Assembly: GCA_964367905.1 (NCBI GenBank) | Contig: CAYIZP010000060.1 | Location: 1-12,700 of the forward strand | DNA: 12,700 nt | Direction of reading: 5' to 3' | Source: CAUPWF01 sp964367905 | GTDB lineage: Bacteria > Bacillota > Clostridia > Lachnospirales > Lachnospiraceae | Shown here: positions 5,977-12,700 of the stretch, piece after piece | How positions within the stretch are numbered: position 1 is the stretch's first letter | How the letters are laid out: the number at the start of each line of letters is the position of its first letter | Translations under genes and position numbers: made by a program | The notes under the pieces: model-generated | Database searches by the model: none | Told to the model about the DNA's origin: nothing | Seen by the model: only the letters and a program-made list of their open reading frames with translations

Positions 5977-7248
5977 ATGTTGGTGAGTTATAAGTTTAGA
6001 AATTTTACATCATTTCGTGAGGAGGTTGAATTTTCACTCCTTGCAGCTAAGAGTAAAGTGAAGAATAGGTTTCCTAACAATTTTATTACCACCAGTATGG
6101 GAGAAAGTATTTTAAAAACCTCAGTTATTGTAGGGGAGAATGCAGGTGGAAAATCGAATTTTGTACGAAGTTTAAAGTACTTGCAGTTCATATTAGAGGA
6201 TCCTCAAAATGCAAGAACAATTCAGGCCCTTGTTAATCAGAATAATATACAAGACAAATGCCATAAGAATAATAATACACATCAAATATTTGAAATTGAA
6301 TTTATGGTGGTGGGAGAAAAGTTCTACAGATATTGTCTTGAAATTGATAGTTGGGGAGTATGTGGAGAAAAACTTGAAATTTCAAAAAAACAAGGGGGGA
6401 AATATAAACTTCTTATAAAATTAGAACGTGAGGAGCTGTCTTCAACTTGTGTAGAAAACAGAGAAGGTGAGTGTAATGATACGGAGTGTGATATGGAAAG
6501 CAGCCACAAGTATTCTCTATTTGTAAATGATTTTGATGTGGAAATTGAGAAACAGTTAAAAATGATAGTAAAGGGTGAAAACAATTCGGGAATCTTTATA
6601 AACAAATTGGCGGTATTAGGATATGAACATGCAATGATTGCATTGGATTGGATGAAAAATCATCTACAACCAGTTTCAAAAGAAGTGGGCACCAATTTTT
6701 ATAATACAATAAAAAATGAGGAAAAAAATCTAGCGATAATGAAGGATAGTCGCTTTTTTGAGATATTTAAAATGGTGGATTATAGTATTTGTGATATCGA
6801 GGTTGATGATGAAAACCCATTAACTGATACGGTTATTGTAAGACGAAATTCAACAGGTAATGTACTAAGAAGAAAAATTTCAATGGATTCTAGCGGCGTG
6901 AGAGAGTTTCTAGCTTGGTCGATTACTATTTTTAAGGTAGTGTTTGAGGGGAAAACAGCAATAGTGGATGAGATGGATAGGGTATTAAACCCAATTTTAT
7001 CAGATAGAGTGATTGCATATATCAATGGAACAAAACATAGAGGGCAGTTTGTTTTTACTACTCATAATATCTTCCATCTAGATTTAAAGAAATTTATGAA
7101 AGAACAAATTTATTTTATTACGAAGGACTCTAGTAGCTTGGAATCAGAAATGTATTCACTTTCAGATTTTCCAGATATTAGATATGAAACTACAAAAATT
7201 TATGAGTTTTATATGAAAGGCATATTAGGGGGGACTGCGATTGAGTAG
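5977..7248 (+). CDS. AAA15-type ATPase of an AbiL-like anti-phage pair
   Basis: A 423-aa SMC/ABC-like ATPase of the AAA_15/AAA_21 (COG1106) type. The start MLVSYKFRNFTSFREEVEF is the typical first strand of these proteins. Walker A GENAGGKS is at 53-60, then comes a long variable middle (about 75-290), an ABC-signature-like DSSGVREF at 304-311, Walker B TAIVDE at 327-332 (Asp331, Glu332) and the switch histidine in FTTHN (His363). ATP hydrolysis is expected to control the partner nuclease-like protein encoded next. AAA15 + RloB pairs correspond to lactococcal AbiL (AbiLi/AbiLii), and the plan resembles PARIS (AriA/AriB), which act by abortive infection. The start ATG 5977 has GGAGGA (5965-5970) six bases upstream; an in-frame extension to 5908 has no SD and no family match. 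It overlaps the next gene by 8 bp. The DNA is more AT-rich than the exporter genes downstream. Confidence 0.88.
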   Translation: MLVSYKFRNFTSFREEVEFSLLAAKSKVKNRFPNNFITTSMGESILKTSVIVGENAGGKSNFVRSLKYLQFILEDPQNARTIQALVNQNNIQDKCHKNNNTHQIFEIEFMVVGEKFYRYCLEIDSWGVCGEKLEISKKQGGKYKLLIKLEREELSSTCVENREGECNDTECDMESSHKYSLFVNDFDVEIEKQLKMIVKGENNSGIFINKLAVLGYEHAMIALDWMKNHLQPVSKEVGTNFYNTIKNEEKNLAIMKDSRFFEIFKMVDYSICDIEVDDENPLTDTVIVRRNSTGNVLRRKISMDSSGVREFLAWSITIFKVVFEGKTAIVDEMDRVLNPILSDRVIAYINGTKHRGQFVFTTHNIFHLDLKKFMKEQIYFITKDSSSLESEMYSLSDFPDIRYETTKIYEFYMKGILGGTAIE

Positions 7249-7897
7249 AAAAAAACGAACGCTAGAAAAAACATATAAAGTATTTTGCGAAGGGGATTCA
7301 GAGTATAATTATGTTGAGGGATTACGACAAGCAAAAAAGTATTCTATTGCGATAAAACCTGTAAATATGGCTGGGGGAGGCTATAGTAACTTTATAAAGG
7401 AATTAAAAAAAGATGCAAATAGCAACTGTTTGGTGAAATTTATCATTATTGATAGTGACAAGGCACTAGAAAGGGTTGAAGAGCAGAAAAAATTATGTGA
7501 GCTGATAGCATTTTGTAGATTGCAGAATGATTGTAAAAGAATTCCGCATATACTAGTAATTAATGCACCAGATTTTGAATATATTGCCTGCTTACATGAT
7601 TTACGATATGATCGAAATAAAAGCACCAAGCTATTCATCGAGAAACAAATGGCATATAAGGACATAGATGCATTTAAGGCAGATAAAAAAATATATCAAG
7701 TTTTGAATAGTAAAAATAATTCGATAGAGCATATGTTGAGTCGGTTGGATAACTTTACAGCTGTAATTTGTCATAGGTGGAATCTAAATAAAAGTACATA
7801 TGATGTTAAAATTAAAGATACAGAAGTAAATATGAATAATATCTACAGAAAAGGTTCAAATATAAATGAGCTTTTTGAAATATTAGAAAATCTATAG
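7241..7897 (+). CDS. RloB-family TOPRIM-like effector of the AbiL-like pair
   Basis: A 218-aa protein of the RloB family. The N-terminal strand KVFCEGDSE (13-21) provides the TOPRIM-type Glu17, IIIDSDK (68-74) provides the Asp71-x-Asp73 metal site, and NAPDFEYIACLHD (108-120) matches the family's 'NPxFExWLLLH' segment. TOPRIM proteins of this kind are the toxic or nucleolytic half of two-gene systems gated by an AAA15 ATPase (AbiLii in AbiL; AriB in PARIS is analogous). Cleavage of DNA or RNA is inferred from the fold; the target is not visible. It starts at TTG 7241, six bases after AGGGGGGA, inside the ATPase gene whose stop is at 7246-7248. Translational coupling at a weak start could keep the effector below its ATPase. 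Only 9 bp separate it from the exporter gene. Confidence 0.85.
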   Translation: MSRKKRTLEKTYKVFCEGDSEYNYVEGLRQAKKYSIAIKPVNMAGGGYSNFIKELKKDANSNCLVKFIIIDSDKALERVEEQKKLCELIAFCRLQNDCKRIPHILVINAPDFEYIACLHDLRYDRNKSTKLFIEKQMAYKDIDAFKADKKIYQVLNSKNNSIEHMLSRLDNFTAVICHRWNLNKSTYDVKIKDTEVNMNNIYRKGSNINELFEILENL

Positions 7898-7906
7898 GGG
7901 ACAATT

Positions 7907-9703
7907 ATGTTATCTAATATAAAATATATATACAAACAACTTATACAATACGATAAGAAGATTATATTTCTACAAATTGCGGAAATCATTACGCGAGTGA
8001 TTGCTCCATTTGCAGGGATGATTTTGCCTGCTTTTATTATCTACATGGTGGAGAGACAATATCCATTGGAAGAGATTATTCCACTCGTATTGATCGCGTT
8101 TGCGGTATATGCTTTGTTCTCTTGTGCAAAGGATTATTTGGTGCAGAGTGCACCGATGCGGTATATAGAATTCAGAATGAGGGCTTTGATTCCAAAGTTT
8201 TTTACAAAATGTACAGAGATTGATTATGATAAATTCGAGAGTGAGGACGTTCAACAATCTGCGACACAAGGCTATTCGGCAGTGATGGAGAATGGAAATG
8301 GTGCCGACGATTTGATTATGTCTACCACATCTTTTTTCGAAAATCTCTTTGGAATCACTCTTTATACTGTTTTTGTTGCGGCAATTAATCCACTTCTAAT
8401 TCTTGTGTTTTTTGGAACATCGGTTATACAATATGTCGTATATCTTCTGGTTATAAAATACGTGCGAAAACAATGGGGGCATAAGGGGGCAGCGATGCAG
8501 ACCTTGAGGTATCTCAACACCAGAAGTTATGATCCAGTAAGCGGAAAAGACATCCGAATTTTTTCACTATCTCATTGGATTTTTAGCAAGTATCGTATTA
8601 GTGTAGATACAGTATGTAAATATGAATTCAAGAATCGTCTTGCTTTTTTTGGGAGCGACCAAGTTGGGGTTGTAGCACAGATTACCAGAGATATCTTCTG
8701 TTATGTCTATCTATTTGCCTTGCTAGCGAACGGACTTACCGCTGCTGAATTTGTAATCTTAATCGGAGCGGTAGCTGGGTTTTCAGTATGGTTTACTGGT
8801 CTTGCGAATGCAATTATGTTTTCCCAGAATTCTTCATTTATGTTTTCCATGTATAGGAAGTTCCTAGATATTGAAAATGAGAAGACAGAAGGGACAGTAC
8901 TCGCAGACAGTAAGACTGGTTATCAAGTGGTATTCGAAAATGTGAGTTTTCAATATCCTTCTGCAAAAAAAGAGGTACTTAAGAACTTGAATTTTTCCAT
9001 AAATAGTAAGGAGAAAGTAGCCCTAGTTGGAATCAATGGAGCAGGGAAAACAACCTTAATTAAGTTGCTGTGTGGGTTCTACAAACCGTCCGCAGGGAGG
9101 ATTCTAGTGGATGGTGTAGATATTACGACTTTGAATAAAGAGAAATATCAGGAGCGTATTTCAGCAGTGTTTCAAGACGCATTCCTGCCACATGTGACAT
9201 TGGAAGAGAATGTCACATGTCAAATTCATGAGGGTGAGACGGGGAATGAGGCAAGAAGTGCTGTAGAAGATGCGTTGAAACAAGGGGGAATCTATGAGAA
9301 GATTGCATCGTTGAAACTGAGAGAGAAGACCTATCTTGGCAAGGAGATGAGCGGAGAAGGCGTAGAATTTTCAGGAGGAGAAGAACAGAAGTTGGTGTTT
9401 GCAAGGGCAGTGTATCGTGAGTCGAATCTATTGGTTTTAGATGAGCCAACAGCAGCCTTAGATGCCATTGCCGAGCAAGAGATGTATGAGAAATATGCGA
9501 ATTTTTCTCAAAATAATACTTCTATTTTTATATCCCATAGACTTGCCTCTACGAGGTTCTGCGATAAGATATTTTTGCTAGATGGAGGCGTCATTGCAGA
9601 ACAGGGAACACACGAAGAGCTCCTAGACGCGCGACAAGGATATTTTGAGATGTTTGAAGCCCAGAGGAAGCACTATGTGGAGGAGGTGGAAGAGTATGCT
9701 TAA
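7907..9703 (+). CDS. ABC exporter half-transporter, first subunit
   Basis: A 598-aa fusion of a six-helix exporter domain and an ATPase domain (type IV ABC exporter fold). Membrane segments lie at about 20-45, 57-75, 145-185 and 260-305; helix limits are approximate. The ATPase part (about 340-590) has Walker A GINGAGKTT (375-383), Q-loop Gln423 in VFQD, signature FSGGE (488-492) instead of LSGGQ, Walker B LLVLDE (508-513) with catalytic Glu513, and switch His544 in ISHR. It probably pairs with the next gene product to export a peptide, lipid or drug; no substrate gene, peptidase C39 domain or precursor peptide is visible. ATG 7907 follows AGGGG (7896-7900) that overlaps the RloB stop codon. 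It is 9 bp from the defence pair and overlaps its partner gene by 8 bp. Confidence 0.92.
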   Translation: MLSNIKYIYKQLIQYDKKIIFLQIAEIITRVIAPFAGMILPAFIIYMVERQYPLEEIIPLVLIAFAVYALFSCAKDYLVQSAPMRYIEFRMRALIPKFFTKCTEIDYDKFESEDVQQSATQGYSAVMENGNGADDLIMSTTSFFENLFGITLYTVFVAAINPLLILVFFGTSVIQYVVYLLVIKYVRKQWGHKGAAMQTLRYLNTRSYDPVSGKDIRIFSLSHWIFSKYRISVDTVCKYEFKNRLAFFGSDQVGVVAQITRDIFCYVYLFALLANGLTAAEFVILIGAVAGFSVWFTGLANAIMFSQNSSFMFSMYRKFLDIENEKTEGTVLADSKTGYQVVFENVSFQYPSAKKEVLKNLNFSINSKEKVALVGINGAGKTTLIKLLCGFYKPSAGRILVDGVDITTLNKEKYQERISAVFQDAFLPHVTLEENVTCQIHEGETGNEARSAVEDALKQGGIYEKIASLKLREKTYLGKEMSGEGVEFSGGEEQKLVFARAVYRESNLLVLDEPTAALDAIAEQEMYEKYANFSQNNTSIFISHRLASTRFCDKIFLLDGGVIAEQGTHEELLDARQGYFEMFEAQRKHYVEEVEEYA

Positions 9704-11501
9704 GAGTATAAAAAGTTTTTATAAGATTTCCTTATTGATTTCTAAAGTGATGTTCATTCCACTGACATTTCATGCACTGCTAAAAGCCGTACTGCCTTTT
9801 GTTAGTCTATATTTTTCAGCACAGATTCTTAATTTTGTTCTAGCGAAAAATATTGACCGTGCGATTACATCCGCTATATGGCTTATATCACTGACCGCAG
9901 TCATCATGTTGTTCGAGAGTTTTACTATGCATTTTCTCTGGTATTATAAGGCGCATGGAACAGAGAAGGTCGATGCGAAGATTATGCAAAAAGCAATGGA
10001 ATTTCCCTATACAGAATATGAGAAGGCTGAGACAATGGATACCATACGAAGAACCCGAGTATCTTCAGCAAATTTAGGTGGATTTCACGAACAGATCCAA
10101 GGAATGAATGATATCTTACAGAGCCTGTTCTCCTTAATATTTGCAGTATTATTTTTAGTGAATCTCTTTGTGTCCATTGATTATACAAGTGTAGGTGCAA
10201 TTAGACCTATATTCTTGACTCTTGGTTTTGTGATTTTCTATATAGCACTTACCTTTTTTGCTTATAAAATCTCAGGAGGATTTCAAACGAAATTTAAAAA
10301 GTTTATGAAGGATACCGACCATCAGATGGGAGTTGGAATCTACTGGGGACAGTCTATAATGAATCTGAAGAATGCCAAGGATATTCGACTCTATCAGATG
10401 ACAGCAATGTTACAGAATTATATCCGTCTGGCATTTTGCGGCAAGGACAATCGCTATACGGAATTTGCTAGAAGCAATGGGAAGAATTCTGCACTTATTT
10501 CACTCTTGAATCGTATTGCAGAAATGACCGCGTTTCTCTTCATTGTCATTCAAGCAGCATCAAGGGTAATTGGAGTGGGAGATATCATGCTCTACACGGG
10601 TGCGATTAACCGATTCTCCTCGGATCTTGTTACCTTGATTGGAACAACAAATACATTCGCCGCAAGACAAGACTATCTGGACGCCTATAATGATTTTCTA
10701 GATAAGGAATACCCAGAGGACAGTGGGGACTTGTCCATAGATTTCAGTGATGTGGATAAGCTAGAGTTTGAATTACGCAATCTCTCATTTTCCTATCCAG
10801 AGAGTGAGCACTTGATTCTAGACAATTTATCCTTGAAATTTCACTTGAATGAGACGACAGCGATTGTGGGGCAAAATGGTGCAGGGAAGACCACTTTGAT
10901 TAAGTTGTTATGCCGTCTCTATGAACCGACGAAGGGAGAGATTGTGTTAAATGGAATTAACATCAATCGATATCAAAAGGCGGAGTATCTGAAATTATTT
11001 TCGGTAGTATTTCAAGATTTTCAACTGTTCTCATTCAATTTAGATGAAAATATCGCATGTGGGTATGACATGGATGAAGAGAAAGTGTGGAAGTGCCTAG
11101 AGGATGTATCCCTTAAAGATAGAGTTCTCGCATTAAAAGAAGGAATCAAGACCAAATTATTCAATGATAATGGAGAGGGTGTCAACCTCTCAGGAGGAGA
11201 GGCACAGCGGGTAGCAATTGCAAGAGCCTTGTATAAAGATGCACCGTTCGTGATTCTCGATGAACCAACAGCTGCGCTAGACCCAATTATGGAGATGGGA
11301 ATCTACGCTGACCTAAAGAATTTGACGGCCAATAAGACATCCATTTTTATCTCACACAGAATGGGAAGCTGCAAGTTCTGCGATAGAATCTATGTACTAG
11401 AGGGAGGTAAACTCCTTGAAGATGGAACACATGAGATTCTGATGGATAAGCAGGGACTGTATGCGAAGTTGTTTTCAGCACAGGAGAAATACTATAGATA
11501 A
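9696..11501 (+). CDS. ABC exporter half-transporter, second subunit
   Basis: A 601-aa partner half-transporter with the same layout. Membrane segments are at about 17-45, 57-83, 140-165, 170-192 and 272-305. Walker A GQNGAGKTT is at 392-400, Q-loop Gln440 in VFQD, signature LSGGE at 498-502, Walker B FVILDE at 518-523 with Glu523, and His554 in ISHR. Both halves keep the catalytic Glu, so this is not the common heterodimer with one degenerate site. ATG 9696 follows AGGAGGTGG (9681-9689) and overlaps the upstream stop by 8 bp, implying coupled translation and equal amounts of both halves. The longer reading from 9645 lies within the first subunit's gene and is not needed. Substrate unknown. 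Confidence 0.92.
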   Translation: MLKSIKSFYKISLLISKVMFIPLTFHALLKAVLPFVSLYFSAQILNFVLAKNIDRAITSAIWLISLTAVIMLFESFTMHFLWYYKAHGTEKVDAKIMQKAMEFPYTEYEKAETMDTIRRTRVSSANLGGFHEQIQGMNDILQSLFSLIFAVLFLVNLFVSIDYTSVGAIRPIFLTLGFVIFYIALTFFAYKISGGFQTKFKKFMKDTDHQMGVGIYWGQSIMNLKNAKDIRLYQMTAMLQNYIRLAFCGKDNRYTEFARSNGKNSALISLLNRIAEMTAFLFIVIQAASRVIGVGDIMLYTGAINRFSSDLVTLIGTTNTFAARQDYLDAYNDFLDKEYPEDSGDLSIDFSDVDKLEFELRNLSFSYPESEHLILDNLSLKFHLNETTAIVGQNGAGKTTLIKLLCRLYEPTKGEIVLNGININRYQKAEYLKLFSVVFQDFQLFSFNLDENIACGYDMDEEKVWKCLEDVSLKDRVLALKEGIKTKLFNDNGEGVNLSGGEAQRVAIARALYKDAPFVILDEPTAALDPIMEMGIYADLKNLTANKTSIFISHRMGSCKFCDRIYVLEGGKLLEDGTHEILMDKQGLYAKLFSAQEKYYR

Positions 11502-11538
11502 ATATCAATTCATGTAAAAAGAAATGGAGGTGTGCACT

Positions 11539-12405
11539 TTGAAAGAAATTATTGCAAAAAGCCTGGTATCGGCAAAAAACAATATGAATATCTATCGGGG
11601 CTGCACACATGGGTGTATCTACTGCGATAGTAGAAGTGAGGTGTATGGGAAGACCTATGATTTTGAGAATATTGAAGTGAAGGTCAACGCGGTAGAATTG
11701 ATAGAAAAAGAACTATCAAAGAAACGGAAAAAAGGTATGATTGTCACAGGATCAATGACAGACCCATATATCCCACTTGAAAAAGAATTAGGAAATACAC
11801 GAAAATGTCTAGAAGTCATAGAGAGGTATGGGTTCGGGGCAGCAGTCCTAACAAAATCGGATTTAGTTCTAAGAGACATAGATATTCTTCAGAGAATCAA
11901 TAAGAAAACAAAGTGCGTAGTTCAGATGACACTTACTACTTATGATGAAGAATTATGTAAAATTCTAGAGCCTAATGTATGCACGACTAAGAGGAGATTT
12001 GAAGTGCTAAAAGAAATGCAGAAGTCAAACATTCCGACCATTGTTTGGCTCACTCCAATCCTCCCATTTATCAATGACACTGAGGAGAATATTGTAGGTA
12101 TCTTAAACTACTGCAAGGAGGCGGGAGTAAAGGGGATTCTTACCTTTGGTGTTGGAATGACATTGAGATATGGGAATAGAGAATACTATTATAAGAAGCT
12201 AGGGGAACATTTTCCAGAATTAAAGAGGGAATACATGAAGAAATTCGGTACCTCCTATGGGATAAAGAGTCCGAATAGCAGGAAGTTGTCTGCTCTTATC
12301 AGGAAATTCTGCAAGGAAAATGACATGCTATACGGAGAAAAAGAAGTGTTTGGATATATATGGGAGTTTGATGAGGGATATCGGCAGATGTCATTGTTTG
12401 ATTAA
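11539..12405 (+). CDS. SPL-family radical SAM protein
   Basis: A 288-aa radical SAM protein of the spore-photoproduct-lyase-like group (COG1533). The cluster motif CTHGCIYC gives Cys22, Cys26 and Cys29, which bind the [4Fe-4S] cluster that cleaves S-adenosylmethionine. Further family marks are YRGC, CDSRS (29-33), GSMTDPYIPLE (71-81), LTKSDLVLRD (104-113) and PILPFINDTEENI. No SPASM or B12 domain is present, so a RiPP-maturase role with the exporter is not supported. True spore photoproduct lyase is longer, and this subgroup has no known substrate. The start is TTG 11539, eight bases after GGAGG (11526-11530); the ATG at 11524 overlaps that SD and would add five residues with no family match. 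It follows the exporter by 37 bp with no terminator, so it is probably in the same transcript. Confidence 0.9.
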   Translation: MKEIIAKSLVSAKNNMNIYRGCTHGCIYCDSRSEVYGKTYDFENIEVKVNAVELIEKELSKKRKKGMIVTGSMTDPYIPLEKELGNTRKCLEVIERYGFGAAVLTKSDLVLRDIDILQRINKKTKCVVQMTLTTYDEELCKILEPNVCTTKRRFEVLKEMQKSNIPTIVWLTPILPFINDTEENIVGILNYCKEAGVKGILTFGVGMTLRYGNREYYYKKLGEHFPELKREYMKKFGTSYGIKSPNSRKLSALIRKFCKENDMLYGEKEVFGYIWEFDEGYRQMSLFD

Positions 12406-12411
12406 GTAATC

Positions 12412-12453
12412 TATTCACTTTTGGTATTTTCATGCTAATACCAGAAGTGAATA
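12412..12453. terminator. 17-bp hairpin between convergent genes
   Basis: Left arm TATTCACTTTTGGTATT (12412-12428) and right arm AATACCAGAAGTGAATA (12437-12453) pair fully except for one T-G wobble, around an 8-nt loop. It ends the radical SAM transcript, and its right arm and loop contain the stop codon (12435-12437) of the opposing gene. There is no strong T run on either side, so the call rests on stem quality and position. Confidence 0.7.
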
Positions 12454-12700
12454 AAATGATTCAACAGTAAGAGAATTAAGAGAATCGCCACTGCGGCTAT
12501 AAAAAGGAGACTGCAATATAATACAATTCGAAACAGAATCATTCCTATCTTTGGGCGTTTCTTGTAAAGTAAATAAATCGGAATATATATTGCTGATACG
12601 ATAGCAAAAATGGATAAAGGATAGAAAAATCCATTTAAAAAATTCTGGTTCCAGAAGACCATTCCGCCAATGCCACGTAATATTAAAATGGTTAAAATAA
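12435..12700 (-). CDS. C-terminal end of a membrane protein (partial, runs off the window)
   Basis: On the minus strand a frame is open from the window edge to the TAG at 12435-12437, giving 87 residues. An internal ATG exists at 12662, but the frame continues upstream with ILTILILRGIGG, so the true start is probably outside. The visible part is very hydrophobic: a segment ending in RGIGGMVFW, a helix at YPLSIFAIVSAIYIPIYLL followed by the basic loop YKKRPK, and a final helix rich in Leu/Ile (LFIAAVAILLILLLL). This indicates a multi-pass membrane protein with about three visible helices. I do not recognise the family. It converges on the radical SAM gene and is unlikely to belong to that operon. 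Confidence 0.65.
   Translation of the reverse strand, partial: ILTILILRGIGGMVFWNQNFLNGFFYPLSIFAIVSAIYIPIYLLYKKRPKIGMILFRIVLYCSLLFIAAVAILLILLLLNHFIHFWY

Noticed and set aside
7907..12405. RiPP or bacteriocin cluster (exporter + radical SAM)
   Set aside because: There is no C39 peptidase domain, no SPASM domain and no precursor peptide in the gaps, and the radical SAM protein belongs to the SPL-like group.
11539..12405. Spore photoproduct lyase (splB)
   Set aside because: The cluster motif and group fit, but the protein is shorter than true SplB and I cannot identify SplB's additional catalytic cysteine region.

Overview
The window looks like a low-GC, spore-forming anaerobic Firmicute, most likely a clostridial or Lachnospiraceae-type genome. 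The grounds are AT-rich DNA, strong GGAGG ribosome binding sites with some TTG starts, a clostridial-type glutamate dehydrogenase, a small protein of a type seen in endospore formers behind a sigma-K-like promoter, and an SPL-type radical SAM protein. No phage, IS, tRNA, rRNA or CRISPR feature was seen.

Layout. (1) 1-1059: three 74-bp tandem repeats, each with an inverted repeat inside, directly upstream of a stand-alone PD-(D/E)XK nuclease-like protein. (2) 1182-2682: a decay zone. A glycoside-hydrolase-like (agarase-type) gene has three in-frame stops and at least two frameshifts. It is joined out of frame, near 2066-2071, to the C-terminal two thirds of a ribose-type ABC permease, which suggests a deletion that removed the rest of a sugar locus. 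A terminator follows. (3) 2784-3677: an intact ribokinase, probably a survivor of that locus. (4) 3716-4054 (minus): a 112-aa putative spore-associated protein with a sigma-K-like promoter and a long stem-loop at the predicted 5' end of its mRNA. (5) 4404-5738: glutamate dehydrogenase with its own promoter and terminator, behind an intergenic region rich in inverted repeats. (6) 5977-12405: a tightly packed five-gene run. It begins with an AAA15-type ATPase and an RloB-type TOPRIM protein (an AbiL-like anti-phage pair), continues with two halves of a heterodimeric ABC exporter, and ends with an SPL-family radical SAM protein. Gene spacings are -8, +9, -8 and +37 bp, so co-transcription is likely. 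(7) 12412-12453: a 17-bp hairpin between convergent genes. (8) 12435-12700 (minus): the C-terminal end of a membrane protein that continues past the window edge.

How it fits together. The most interesting part is the AbiL-like pair placed directly in front of an exporter operon. An 11-bp exact direct repeat covers the start codons of the ATPase gene and of the first exporter gene, bracketing the two defence genes, and base composition changes across the pair. This suggests that the pair is an insertable cassette that took over the exporter's leader. The decayed glycoside hydrolase/permease fusion is the clearest sign of genome reduction in the window.
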